Shown here: positions 34,391-46,053 of the stretch, piece after piece | How positions within the stretch are numbered: the first letter of the stretch is position 1 | How the letters are laid out: each line of letters starts with the position of its first letter | Assembly (NCBI GenBank): GCA_000827495.1 | Contig: KN817520.1 | Coordinates: 319,979-383,978, forward strand | From: Hypholoma sublateritium FD-334 SS-4 | Lineage: Eukaryota; Basidiomycota; Agaricomycetes; Agaricales; Strophariaceae | Direction of reading: 5' to 3' | DNA: 64,000 nucleotides | The notes under the pieces: model-generated | The model's database searches: none | What the model saw: only the letters and a program-made list of their open reading frames with translations | Told to the model about the DNA's origin: nothing | Position numbers and translations under genes: made by a program

Positions 34391-36690
34391 ATGCCCGACG
34401 GTGTCAAAGACGGGTCTCGCTCAGGCGCCTTGAAACTAGATGGTGGCGGACTCCCACTCATTCCTCAACCCACTACTTCACCGACGGATCCATTGAACTA
34501 TCCAAACGTGTGTGTTTTCTGTGTCTGGGTCATAATATGAGATATTCGCTGAAAATATAATGTACAAAGTGGCTGAAATATCTCATCCTGGCTCAAGTGT
34601 CTCTTCTTGCTGCTCTGGCAACACTCGGTGTCGCCGTCATCAATCCTGCAGTCGTACCTCTGGCCAAAGAATTCCACATCTCCCCTGTGCTTGCAACGTA
34701 CCAGACAACGGTGGCTATCGGCACAAGCTCTCTCGGGCCCCTCGTCCTCACACCATTCGCCAACGTATACGGACGACGACCCGCTTATTTGATTTCAATC
34801 TTGGTTGGGTTCGCGTCGGCAGTGGGGTCTGCCACGGCCACGTCTTTTGGCACCCTTATCGTCGCGCGGGTATTTACTGGCCTGGGGCCTTCAGCTGCCC
34901 TGGGCATAGGTGCGGGGACGGTTATTGATATCTTCTACGGGCATCAACGAGGCAGAGCGATGGGAATATTCACACTCATGTCGACCAATGGTTCACACCT
35001 GGCTCCAATTGTGGGTTCGAAATACTTTCGAGCGTCCCCAGCTGACTTTGTGCATATAAATAGATCGGTGGATATGTCGCAAGAGACCGCAGCTGGCGGT
35101 GGTGCTTTTGGGCTGGCGCTATGCTCAACGGAGCAATGTTTTTGATTATCTTATTTTTCATGCCAGAAACAATATTTGACAGGCCAAACGACTCTTCAAC
35201 GGAAGAAATCTTTGTTGACGACGACAAGGAAAAAATAGTTGAATTTGAAACTGCGTCGATCCCGGTGGAGCCGTACCACTCTCCACCTATGAGAATCAAG
35301 ACCTTTATACGTCGTATGTGGTTTTGGGACCTTGACCGGCCGGCATCACGTCAAATGAAGGCAAAAGACTTCGTGATCAAACCGCTCAGCTTGCTGAAAT
35401 ACCCGTCTGTTGCCTTTCCAGTGCTATATTTGTACGTGCCTATTTCATGCATTCATTCCAGATACGGTCCAAACACTGTCAGCTGATACCGATGGAAAGT
35501 TCTGTGACGTACGGGTTTGCTTCAATCGAGCCGGCATTGACATTGGCCACCCTCTTTACCAAGATATACAAATTTGATACGGCACAGAATGGGTGAGAGA
35601 AATACCAATGCCGTGTTATAATATATCACCTTCTATTGTTTTTTTAGATTAGCGAATGGCCTGAGTCTGCTAATTGGAGCGTAGGTCATACATTTAATAC
35701 GACTGCAACAAGTCGACTTACACTCGCAGATAATGCAGCACTCTGGGCGAACTTTGTTCCGGTTCGGTAACTGATGCCGCAATGCGTCGCGCTCGTAAAC
35801 GCGCTCTTGAAGGAGGGGAAGCGGTTTCCCCAGAACTTCGTCTCCAGGGAATATGGACTGGCGCGATTACCGTACCTCTCGGATTATTGATGTAAGTCTT
35901 CTTTACTCAATTTCCACAGCAAATTTGAGAACAGAGAAATGATGTTTATACATATTTCTATCCACGCTAGGTGTAAGTCCGCCGCCGCTCTTCCGTCCCT
36001 CTCTATACTGAGCCTTGTTCCAGACGGTTTAACGATACATTTTTCTGTGAACTTCATTGCACCATGTGTTGGCATGGGTAGGTCAACACTCTGTAACAGT
36101 CGCACCAGGTTAATAATTTGGATATCTTCTTAGCTGTTGCATGCTTCGGGAGTAAGCTCAGTGCTCGTCAATGAGATAATTCACACTTATTCTTTATACA
36201 AGTTCAAGTAATCACTTCCGTCTGTTACACCTACAGTTGCAGCGATTGCTACCGTCACCGAAGCAATGATGTTAGCCTGTGTTTTAAGTGGGTTTCTCTC
36301 GACTTCTTCACTCTATCCGTAGCCAATCCACAACCCCGCTAGTTTTATTCGACAGCTTTTTGGCATGACGCTAGGGTTCTATTCGTAAGTAGTTCATGCA
36401 CTCAAAGTTCCATGCGATTCTTATTTCTGCTCTCTCAACCAGTATACCTTTTGGAAACCGAGTAAATTTCTTCACGCCGAAGTCTATTTCCCATCTCACC
36501 CTGGCAATGAATTAGATCGGGTTTGAATGGTCGTTTGCTGTATTCGCTGCCTTATGGTTTGTTCACCTTAAGCGCGTTCAATCGGTTCTGATTGTCTGCA
36601 CCCAGTATTGTCAGTTTCATCCCAATAGTAGCATTGATGTATCGCGGGAAGAGGTGGAGGATAGCGCTGGGTGAGCCTTCCGCGTATTAG
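34391..36690 (+). CDS. MFS transporter 2 (DHA1-like)
   Basis: Tandem copy of MFS 1 with matching exon structure. ATG 34391 gives MPDGVKDGSRSGALKLDGGG; exon 1 again ends DPLNYPN and continues WLKYLILAQVSLLAALATLG. The NVYGRRPAYL and YGHQRGRAMGIFTLMSTNG motifs are conserved. The 3' half looks disrupted in simple translation but reads cleanly when introns are removed: LLIGA joins TLGELCSGSVTDAAMRRA, and FYSIPFGNR joins IGFEWSFAVFAAL across an intron starting GTAAAT. It ends RIALGEPSAY at TAG 36688-36690. So it appears intact. The two copies diverge mainly in the cytoplasmic loop, suggesting different specificities or relaxed constraint there. Confidence 0.87.
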
Positions 36691-37103
36691 GCACTTATTT
36701 AGGACTGCGCACTTGCCAATCTTCCTCCGGTTGCATTTTTATATTTGATGACATTCATCAAGTCGTAATTACTTCAGTCTTCAGTCATGAAATCTGAGAG
36801 ACGTGTGTGGAGGCGGTGTTTGATTTATGTCTTCTGATCGAGACATTTATATTACTCGCCGTCTTAGGTTAGCATAGAGAAGGTACTGCCTTCGACTGCT
36901 CCAAAGCTTACGAGCTAGTAAGGAATATCATGCTCTTCTCTTGATGTAGTCTCACGCCCGACAAATTTACTGCAGTTCGTTGGTATATTGAGTGGCGTGG
37001 CTAATTATGTTCTCAGGTTATAAAACGATGCTTCGGGAGAAAATCAACATAGCACGACGCTCCGCAAAAAAATCGTATCCTACTTCCACAATCACAATCA
37101 GAT
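36691..37103. promoter_or_regulatory. GMC B promoter region
   Basis: 5' flank of GMC gene B. It shows no match to the flank of its twin gene A: homology starts at the start codon. Thus A and B are probably regulated by different sequences. Confidence 0.45.
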
Positions 37104-39175
37104 ATGCGGCTGCCATACCAAAATACGTGGGGGATTTCTGTCCTCCTGACGATATTGTGAGCTGCAAATAATAATGTTGCGCGAGCTATCGTTTAGTAAG
37201 CCTGTTACACATCAGACCCATTTTTGCAGCCAAAGCAGCAATATTCAATAGCCGAGCTACTTCAGCAGTCAATGAAACAGCATCAAGCACGTACGATTAC
37301 ATTGTTGTCGGATCAGGACCCGGAGGAGGGCCACTCGCTGCTCGTCTCGCTCAGGCTGGCTTCTCCGTACTTCTTATCGATGCTGGGGATGACCATGGAG
37401 ATGACGATTTCGTTCAAGTTCCCGCACTAAGCGCCCAAGCGTCAGAATATACCCCTATCCACTGGCAGTTCTTCGTCTCCCACTACGACGACCCCGCGAC
37501 CGCACAGAGAGATTCGAAATTCACCTGGCAATTGCCTAACGGTGAATTCTTTGTAGGTCCCAATCCTCCGGCGGGGAGCGAGCCATTGGGGATATATTAT
37601 CCACGAACGGGCACGTTAGGAGGATGCGCAGAGCACAACGCGATGGTGACAATTTATCCCGCGGAGAGCGACTGGGACAATATTGCCAACCTCACGGGCG
37701 ATTCTTCGTGGTCTGCGGCGAACATGCGACAGTGGTTTGTTAAACTTGAAAATAATCAGTATCTGCTCCCAGGAACCGCGGGTCATGGATTCGGCGGTTG
37801 GCTCGATACGTCACTCACCAGCCTAAGCCTTGTGCTCAAAGATACAAAGGTGTTGAGCTTGGTTCAGGGCGCTGCCACGGCTCTCGGCGAAGGCCTTTTA
37901 GGGAGTTTATTATCTACGGTCGTCGGATTAGCCCAAGTCCTAACAACTGACTTGAACAACGACTCACCGACACGAGATATAACTACGGGCCTCTACCAAG
38001 TCCCAATATCCGTTTCCAATGGGCCGAAGACGCGATCAAGTCACAGACAACTTATCCTTGATACGGCTAGTGCAGTGAGCTCAAACGGGACCAATCTGTA
38101 CAAGCTCGACATACAGCTCAATACATTGGTTACGCGCGTCCTTTTCGACACCACAACCATCCCTGGAACTCCGCGTGCGATCGGCGTGGAATACCTCACG
38201 GGCAGTCATCTCTATCGCGCAGACCCGAATTCAGCTTCCGCATCTCCAACTGGATCTGGGTCCTTCTTTGCGAACCGCGAAGTCATCGTATCTGGAGGCA
38301 CATATAATACTCCGCAGATACTAAAGCTTTCCGGCGTTGGACCCAGCGCCGAGCTGGCTGCATTGAACATTTCCGTGGTCCTCGACTCGCCAGCAGTTGG
38401 TACCAACATGCAAGATCGATACGAGGTTGGCGTCGTCGGCTCCGCGGACAGTGGCTTCGTAGACCTCGCGGGTTGCACTTTCCTGAATACGACCGATGAT
38501 CCGTGTTTCGCCCAGTGGCGCGACAACACACTCGACCACGGCGTGTATGCTACCAATGGCTATGCCCTCGGCATAGTAGAACAGAGCAGCGTTTCTGCAC
38601 CGACNGAGGCGGACCTGATCACTGCGGGTGTCCCGGCTAACTTCCACGGGTACTTTCCAGGCTATTCCAACCGNACNAANGCTGATAGCATGCACTGGAC
38701 TTGGCTGGTGCTGAAAGCTCANAGCCGGAACAACGCCGGTACCGTCACTCTACGCTCGAACGACCCAAGAGATACACCGCAGATCAACTTCAGGAGTTTC
38801 ATGAATGGTGGGGATCTCGACGTTCAAGCGTCGTTCGAGGGCGTCCAGACTGCACGAAAGATGTTCCAAGACCTGATACCTCTTGGAGGGTCGTTCACGG
38901 AGGAGATACCAGGGCCGGATGTACAAAGCGAGGAAGACGTGAAGCAGTGGATCATGGACGAAGCGTGGGGGCATCATGCAAGTTGTTCAGTTCCCATTGG
39001 AGCGGTTGACGACGCAAATTCGGTCTTGGATTCAAGCTTCAGGGTTAAAGGCGTGAACGGATTGCGCGTCGTCGATGCGAGTGTCTTCCCCAAGATTCCC
39101 AGTTTGTACATCATCTTGGCAGTGTACATGATCTCTGAAAAGGCTGCCGTTAGTATCATTCAGGACGCACAATCT
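37104..39175 (+). repeat. Inverted repeat arm 2 (pairs with 19385-21458)
   Basis: Reverse-complement match to GMC gene A, close to perfect in the 3' half and weaker at the 5' end (signal-peptide exons differ at many bases). N-to-N distances are 69, 3, 3 and 42 bases here and 42, 3, 3 and 69 in arm 1, i.e. the same order when reversed. Confidence 0.85.
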
Positions 39176-39196
39176 CGTAAATGTCTTGTTGTTTAG
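37104..39196 (+). CDS. Secreted GMC oxidoreductase B
   Basis: Twin of gene A on the opposite strand, 16 kb away. Exon 1 (37104-37156) encodes MRLPYQNTWGISVLLTI; exon 2 is 37252-39196; 665 residues. As in A the intron (37157-37251) must end at the second AG (TTCAATAG), because the pyrimidine-rich first AG (TTTTTGCAG) leads to TAG. FAD motif VVGSGPGGGPLAARLAQAG, GMC signatures TGTLGGCAEHNAM and GTYNTPQILKLSGVGP, His in WGHHASCSVPIG, Tyr in FPKIPSLYI. The C-terminus differs from A: QSRKCLVV instead of QSSL. N bases at 38605, 38674, 38677, 38680 and 38722 mirror those in A exactly and are all third-codon positions. Confidence 0.9.
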
Positions 39197-39331
39197 CGAA
39201 AGTAATCATTGTATCCGGTGTCGATACAAACTGGTGTTAATACAAAGATTCAGAAAGGTGATTGCCACTGCGTATTAACGCACATATTCCCAACGAGGCT
39301 CTCAAATTTGTTTCAATCGTCAACTGTGGTC

Positions 39332-40114
39332 TCATTTGGGGTCTAAAACGGTCGGAGGCCCCTCCATAGTTGACGTACTGTTATTGGGAATGGGGTACGA
39401 CGGAAACTTGAAGTTGATGTTATAATCATAGATATGGCGTTGATTTGCGACCACGGCGTTGACTACTTGATATCTCCAAGGGGTCGTAGTAGCCAGTTTG
39501 TGTTCATGAGACCCTAGTGCCGAACGGTTCTCCCATTTATGCATAGCGAGGTAACTTGGAGCGTCATCGTTTGAGTCGATTAAGCGATATCGGGTCGACT
39601 CCATCCATGTTGGAGTCCTGCTGAGTAGCAGTATATGCTCCTCGTTGTACCAGTTGTTGAAGTCGTCTTCGTTTTGCGATGCAGGAGTCATTGCGACGCA
39701 TACAAGGATGTGGGGAATATGAAGTGAGGTAGTCGCAGCTTCGATTGGTACTTTGATGAACTCGTACAAGCGCCACCGGGGTGAGTTCGAAAGCTGCTCG
39801 TTCCAGGATGCGAATTTTTGCGAGAACGAGGCTTGCTGAAAGGAGTCGAGAGAAACAACGAGGGTGGTTTCTTCCTGGGATGCATACAATGATGCAGGAC
39901 CAACAGTGCCTGGACCCATCACATGGCACAAGGTCTGAATTTCTTTACCTATCATGTAAAATTCAGTGAATGAAGCCAAGAAAGAGGAGATCGACTTGCA
40001 CGCCCACTGAAGGTCATTTCCTTGGTGGTCTCTCTCGAAGTCACCCCCGTCGTCCCAGGTGGCGCTCTTGTCTGCGCGTGTATGCAGGAGCATCAGGAGA
40101 GTGGTATTTTTCAT
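39332..40114 (-). CDS. EthD-like dimeric alpha/beta-barrel protein, 260 aa
   Basis: Single open frame from ATG 40114 to stop at 39332. The C-terminal half contains DDFNNWYNEEHILLLSRTPT followed by STRYRLIDS and PSYLAMHKWEN, the pattern (W[YE].EEH...L...PGW....RY, then Tyr-rich strand) of fungal EthD/dimeric ferredoxin-like proteins, which often act in degradation or secondary-metabolite pathways, sometimes without known catalysis. The N-terminal half (TLLMLLHTRADKSATWDDGG) resembles the start of such a domain but its middle is less typical; an unremoved intron there is possible. The 3' end converges on GMC B with 135 bp between stops. Copy 2 of the duplicated intergenic block lies upstream. 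Confidence 0.65.
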   Translation of the reverse strand: MKNTTLLMLLHTRADKSATWDDGGDFERDHQGNDLQWACKSISSFLASFTEFYMIGKEIQTLCHVMGPGTVGPASLYASQEETTLVVSLDSFQQASFSQKFASWNEQLSNSPRWRLYEFIKVPIEAATTSLHIPHILVCVAMTPASQNEDDFNNWYNEEHILLLSRTPTWMESTRYRLIDSNDDAPSYLAMHKWENRSALGSHEHKLATTTPWRYQVVNAVVANQRHIYDYNINFKFPSYPIPNNSTSTMEGPPTVLDPK

Positions 40115-40484
40115 GCTGATAGCACAGCAATGTTACAAGAGCGTAAAATCGAGAGCCTCGAGAGCATAGGAAGTTATCTACGTGGGTAATTTCTCCAGTT
40201 ATAGATGTGCGTGCGGTCGGCGTGCGGGAAAGAAATGGTCAAAAGACTGTCGCCTTTATTCTGTGCAATCATGTTTTTTTCTTGGGTCGGTATAGCATGG
40301 TGAGAGTCAGATTGCAATAAACTGAGCCGGACTGGGGGAGGTTGTTGGCAAAGTAAACGGTATTGGTGGAGTCAAGGCTAAGTTCAATTTAACGTTAGCA
40401 CGTGACACCACCGGTTTGGGTTGATTTTGAACGTCTGCTCTCACTGGTGACTGGCAACACTTACTCCAATGCTCTGACGAAATC

Positions 40485-40968
40485 GCCCCCTCCGACTGTC
40501 AGGACTCGGAATCCGGCTCTCATTCGCGTCTTTTCACTTGGCCTTCCATTTCTCAACTTTCTACTGTATGAGCGCCATCCGCCGCCTTCCGCCGCCTTTG
40601 TTGCACGTATCTGACCCTGCTGAGGTCCCTTGGAACGTTTGACGTACGGCCAAAGAAAATCAGGAACTTTGATCGCGTGGCCGCCATGTGAGCAGATGAA
40701 CCGGAACGTCGAGCGACCCTTCCACTGCCTACTACATTGCCGCCCTCAGTAGATACGCCACAAATCTTCGCCTTCACAACAGCGTCCGCTATGGCTCGGC
40801 CGTGGTAGTAGCCATCATTTCACGCTAATAGACCAACTCTATCCATAAATCGCACTGCAGACATTTCTGTTCTCCACGACGCGCCGCCTCGCAAACGAGC
40901 ACGTTGGATCCCTTGCGGTGACATTGTAAAGTCGATATTGCTCTCTATTCTCACGAACCCGATGCTGT
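40485..40968 (-). repeat. Duplicated intergenic block, copy 2
   Basis: Reverse-complement of 21830-22310 (see that entry). In both places the block lies between a GMC gene transcribed away from one side and an unrelated gene transcribed away from the other, with conserved relative orientation (GMC A / ABC and GMC C / EthD-like). Confidence 0.75.
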
Positions 40969-41738
40969 CGATTGCAGAGCATGCACCATCAAGTGCTTTC
41001 TTGGCCGCTGGGCACCAGCCGTGAGGAGTAGGGAAACCCGGAAGGCAATCGGGCGGTCTAAGTATCTGGGTGGGCCGTGAACGAAGAGAATACCAGAGTG
41101 TTATGGAGTTTACCTCTCACTTTATGGTTTACTTAAGTGCGTAGCTCCGCTTGGTGTATCATTTTTTTTTAGCTGCTCACTGATCCCACTAGGCGCCGTT
41201 GTACTGTAGGCATCCCTTTATGAAAAACTATAATCTGCACGAGTTTGCACATCGGTCTCTGCGGCCTTATCTCACTTCCGTCCAAAGTACACTATCCAGG
41301 GCTCATGGCCTAGTTCGCCCTCGCCCTTGACCTGTTACATTCTACGCAAGTCAAGCTGGAACCGTGAGCAGCTTCACGCATGGCAATTCCGCGAAACATG
41401 TCATCTATGCGACGGCTCTATTCAGCCGAAATATATGTTTGATGACGATGGGTGCACTTGGGTACATTTTCTCCTTAGAGAGCTGTCCATGCTCATCTCA
41501 CTTCCACCATCAGCGCAGTGCACGTATATCCTTTAATTTGCATCATCGACGTGCACCGGAATCGCGCATCCGCGGTGCCAAGACCGATTTCCATGGAGCA
41601 TTGCTCGGTATGCAGATTTCAGTGACATCAGGAAAGGACCCTCACAACTTAAATTATTCTACTCAGCGCTGTCATTATGAGCTCGGTATGTCATGGTCAA
41701 ACTATTCTCCCGAGTGGCTTGATGGACCATTGCGTCCA

Positions 41739-41836
41739 GCACTAGGAACCGAAACATTCAATGTAGGCCGAGTATGGATCACTGACAGAACCGTGATGGC
41801 GCGCGATGCTTCTACCACGGATCACGCTATATTTGG
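41739..41836 (+). repeat. Upstream element shared by GMC C and D, copy 1
   Basis: Shares ACTAGGAACCGAA, GGCCGAGT and CTACCACGGATCA.GCTATATTT with about 46890-46993. It lies about 610-710 bp before the GMC C start. Confidence 0.55.
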
Positions 41837-42353
41837 GTATGTCCGTTGGATCTGCTGTGTCGACTTATTATTAGAGAGTAACTTAATTTCTGGCCCTTTC
41901 ATCTCATAGGTGTATTCGCATTCCTCGAGCGACTGAACGCAGATTATCCCTTGCGATGTGACGAAGTTGTAGGCCTCTATATATTTTTTCAAATGAATTA
42001 TTTTGCCAATGTTTTTAGTCAATCTTTCCTTCGGAGTAGATGTGCCTGGGCGCTACCCGAGTTTCACGAGACAGTTAAGTTACCTACACACCATACGCTA
42101 AATTTACTGATCATTTGCTGAAGAGTTTGCGTCTGGCAATGCACAACTTTCCATGTTCGTCCTGGTCGGTGTCACCTTTGCGCGCGTATGTGTTTCTCGA
42201 CCCCCAAAGACCATCTTCTAGACCGTGCGTTCACTGAGGTTTCAATCTAGGCCTCTAGGAAAAAATCCCCGTCCCAGGTTATGCGTCAATCTCTTTCGTG
42301 GTCTGAGTCGACGTTACGCGCTGAAACTCGTCGAGAACGGGCGATTTTCCGAG

Positions 42354-42360
42354 TATTTAA
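42354..42360 (+). promoter_or_regulatory. TATA-like box of GMC C
   Basis: TATTTAA, 86 bp before the start codon at 42446. Similar text (GGTATTTAAGG) sits 95 bp before the start of GMC D. Confidence 0.45.
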
Positions 42361-42445
42361 GCTGCCTTCTTTCACAGATCGATTCAGCAGGTTAATCACT
42401 AGCGCCCGCTTTCCTCTACCACAGGCATCTTAATTCTAATTCGAT

Positions 42446-44552
42446 ATGCGTCTTCAAACCAACTTCTACATAATCGCTATCTTATCTTCTATCTGGTAAG
42501 CTCCAGACGCGCACACTAAAGTTTTGTTCAGTGTTCTAACATAATCGCAGGCCTTATTTATTGGCAGATGCAGTATCCGTTACAAGAGATACAACTGCGA
42601 TTAATAGCACAACTACCACCACCACCGGCACAGTGACCAACAGCACATCGACCGCTGCTGCTGGCCAAAATGCGTCTAATACTTACGACTATATCGTCGT
42701 TGGATCCGGACCTGGAGGTGGACCTCTGGCTGCGCGTCTTGCGCAAGCCGGTTTCTCCGTTCTTCTCCTCGACGCCGGAGAAGATCATGGAACGGATTAC
42801 ACCATCGAAATCCCTCTCCTTCAGACTGCTGCATCCGAATACACTCCCATCACTTGGCAATTCTTCGTGAATCATTATGCCGATCCCACAGTCGCGATGG
42901 AAGATCCAAACTTCACTTGGAAGCAACCCAACGGCACTTTCTGGGTTGGTCCTAACCCCCCTGCAGGTAGCACTCCGCTAGGCATTTATTATCCTCGCGC
43001 GTCGACTTTGGGCGGATGCGCGGAACATAACGCGGTGGTCGCCTTGTACCCCTCTGAGGACGACTGGGATAACATCGCAGCCATTACCGGTGATAGCTCA
43101 TGGGCGGCCTCCAATATGCGCCAGTACTGGGAGAAATTGGAGAACAATCAGTACCTCACTCCCGGAACTGATGCGGCCTCAGGCCATGGCTTCGACGGCT
43201 GGCTGGACACCACACTCACAGATCTCCGACTCATCCTTAACGATAAGAGGTGGTTGTCCTTGCTTCAGGGTACCGCCTCCGCTATGGGAAACACCGTATC
43301 CACAGCCCTTTTGAACACAGTCAGTGCTATATCCGCCATGATGATTACCGACATCAACACCGATGCGCCTGGCCGCGATAACACAGTTGGTCTATTCCAG
43401 ATCCCGCTCTCTGTAACAAATACCACGCGCGCGCGCTCCAGTCAACGGAATTTGATCCTTAACACGGCCAGCAACCGCGCATACAAACTCAATGTACAAC
43501 TAAGCACGCTCGTTACTCGCCTTCTTTTCGATCAATCCGCTAAAACTCCTCGCGCCATCGGAGTCCAGTACGTTACTGGAAGCCACCTCTACCGCGCCGC
43601 GCCTGGCTCTGAGAACGCAACAGAAACCGGAAGTGGTTCTGCTTTCGCTAGAAGGGAAGTCATTGTCGCCGGCGGTGCTTTCAACACTCCCCAAATTTTG
43701 AAGCTTTCCGGAATCGGTCCGAAGGCCGAACTAGAGCACTGGAACATTCCTGTTGTCCTTGATGCTCCCGGAGTGGGCACAAACATGCAAGACAGATACG
43801 AGGTAACCGTTACTGGATCCCTTCCCACCAACTTCCCTTCCTACACTGGCTGCACATTCCTGAAGACTCCCGGCGACCCATGCTTTGAGCAGTGGCTTAC
43901 CAATTCGACTGATCGCGGTATCTACGGCACGAACGGCGTCGCTTTTGGCTCCGTCTTCCAAAGCAGCGGTGCATCGCCGAACGAGACTGATCTTTTCGTC
44001 GGAGGCCTTCCTGCTGACTTCCACGGATACTTCCCTGGATATTCAGCCGCCGCCGACGTCCACACGTTCTCTTTCCTTGTACTAAAGGCTCACAGCCGCA
44101 ACAACGCAGGTACAGTCACCCTGGCCTCTACGGACCCCCGCGACTTGCCTCTGGTCAACTTCAACAGCTTCACAGTCGGCGGAGACTTGGACGTGCAGGC
44201 CGTCTACGAAGGCGTGCAGTTGGCCCGCGCCATGTTCAACAAGACGATCACACCCGACGGTCCGTTCGTCGAGACATTCCCTGGGCCTGCTATTCAGTCT
44301 GAGGACGACGTCAAGGCTTGGATTAAGCGCTCGGCATGGGGCCACCACGCGAGCTGCTCAGTCCCTATCGGAGCGGCCAACGACACGAGCGCGGTCCTGG
44401 ATTCCGATTTCAGAGTCAAGGGTGTGGACGGACTGCGCGTTGTTGATGCCAGCGTCTTCCCAAAGATCCCCGACTTTTACATCGTCGGTGCAGTCTATGT
44501 CATTTCTGAGAAGGCGGCGGCTGTCATCATTGAAGATGCTCAGAGCTCCTGA
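42446..44552 (+). CDS. Secreted GMC oxidoreductase C
   Basis: First of four same-strand GMC genes. Exon 1 (42446-42495) encodes signal sequence MRLQTNFYIIAILSSIW; a 55-nt phase-2 intron follows; exon 2 is 42551-44552; 683 residues. After the signal comes a Thr/Ser/Asn-rich linker of about 45 residues (NSTTTTTTG, NSTSTAAAG) with N-glycosylation sites. FAD motif GSGPGGGP at about 68, signature RASTLGGCAEHNAV, second signature GAFNTPQILKLSGIGP. Active-site His at about 616 (HHASCSVPIG); Tyr at about 660 (FPKIPDFYIVG) where AAO-type enzymes have the second His. Family length (about 600 for aryl-alcohol oxidases) is exceeded by the linker and an extra central helical segment. It should oxidise an extracellular alcohol; the substrate is unknown. 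Confidence 0.93.
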
Positions 44553-45708
44553 TTTCTTACTGATCACTAACTTTCAATTCTAGTACTAATCCTCTAAATA
44601 ACTGTACAATAATACATTAGTAGATTTTTTGTGTTGAGTTTTTATAATTTCGTCCAGTATGTCATTGCCTTAAATAGTGCTCGATAGTAGATAATACTCA
44701 AATCTTCGATCCTTACCCATCTAAATAAACTTGTCAATTGTTCAATATCAATGGCTGCTACTGCTTTTCAAATGAAATATATTGTGTACCCCATCTGTGT
44801 TACTGCGGTGCTACCGCTGCAACAATGAACCATGGTGTGCGTGAGTATTTTCTAGGGGACGAAGTAAATACGGCTCTGACGCGAGAAAAATATTCAGTCG
44901 CGCACTTCATTTCGGAAGGAGGCGTAGCGTACATAGACTTGATACGTTTCAAAGTTGTGTAGAATAATTTATTCATCTCTTTCGACGTTCAGGTTACCAC
45001 GCAAATTCTCAGGTAAACCCTATTGTGACGCGCGAGGTGCGCGTAACTGAATAGAATCGGACATTGAATGCTGACTACCATGGGAATGAGGGTACACGCA
45101 CCCAAATTCTAAGCTTTCCGGAAAAAGCGAAAGCGCATGTTCAAACGTCCAAACAATGTCGATTCTAAGGCAACCTTTTCGGCCCTGCAGACAGAGATGA
45201 ATATGCATATGTATCGACTTCGGATAGCCCATGCTGCGTATCGACTGCGAAGATCTTGCGCTGAAACTCGACATCTCTTTCTGCTGATGGCAGCTGTGCA
45301 CGCATAGAATAGCAATACTAGTAGCCGGTAGCCGACAATCGAGAATGACGAAAGATCGGAGGGTATCACTGCTAGCGAACGGTGAGAGAATTGAAGTGAA
45401 TGAGACTGCAAGAGGTTGAACGGCGAATACCCCAAGTACAAAATCGACTCCCGAAGAACGATGGAAGAAAAAGCACAAGTCAAGTAAGTACTTAACGTAT
45501 TCGCCCACAGGTTAACTCGGAATACAGCAAGGTGTCGACTTCGAAGTAGTCGCAATGCGAGACAGATTCGACGTTTACGCGAGTATCCGGTGCACAGTTC
45601 AGGGCTAGCCAGGTATGTAAATCATATTTGAAGAGGTGTGAATGAGAGACGGATGACCCAGTGAAGCGGCTAATCTCTGTCGTGCACACAGATCACCATG
45701 ATCATCAG

Positions 45709-46053
45709 TCAAATATCCAGGTCTGAGTCTCCTTGACCCCAAGCGAATCCCAATCCATGTGCCGCGTTGGAGCTGCATTCGTTCGTCGGTGGCACATTGG
45801 TGTGTTGAAAGGCCGTGCGTATGAATGAAAGCAGAGTTCGACGAAGCTGAAACATGGAGGCCGCGCTGTGAGTGTAAGTAGGAGGCGGGAGCAAGACGGG
45901 AAGCGAATTGGTAAATGCCAGGTCCGACATGGCAACGTCACGCGCCGTCACCAGACGAAATCCGGTTTCAAACTCAGCTTGCAGTTCAGGGGCGATTTTA
46001 GGCGCCCAGATGGTGTCTTCCTTGAGAATATGCACCCAGACGTAGATGACTGA
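45709..46053 (-). CDS. Possible unrecognised exon or gene remnant
   Basis: An open minus-strand frame reads VIYVWVHILKEDTIWAPKIA then FRLVTARDVAMSDLAFTNS, ending in a Ser/Pro-rich tail and TGA at 45709. It is preceded by a good intron acceptor (a T-rich run then CAG at 46054-46056), so it may be a last exon. I could not find a matching upstream exon, and I do not recognise the family. It could be a remnant or chance. Confidence 0.25.
   Translation of the reverse strand, partial: SVIYVWVHILKEDTIWAPKIAPELQAEFETGFRLVTARDVAMSDLAFTNSLPVLLPPPTYTHSAASMFQLRRTLLSFIRTAFQHTNVPPTNECSSNAAHGLGFAWGQGDSDLDI

Larger units (their letters stand above)
40115..42445. other. 2.3 kb intergenic region upstream of GMC C
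   Basis: No gene supported. It contains the duplicated block copy 2 (40485-40968) and an element at 41739-41836 shared with the GMC D upstream region. The right end carries the GMC C promoter. Confidence 0.5.

Noticed and set aside
35640..36690. MFS 2 as a pseudogene
   Set aside because: Apparent stops disappear when short introns matching those of MFS 1 are removed; all late motifs are recovered.
45020..45508. A 162-codon minus-strand open frame between GMC C and D
   Set aside because: Composition is not protein-like and no splice or homology support was seen.
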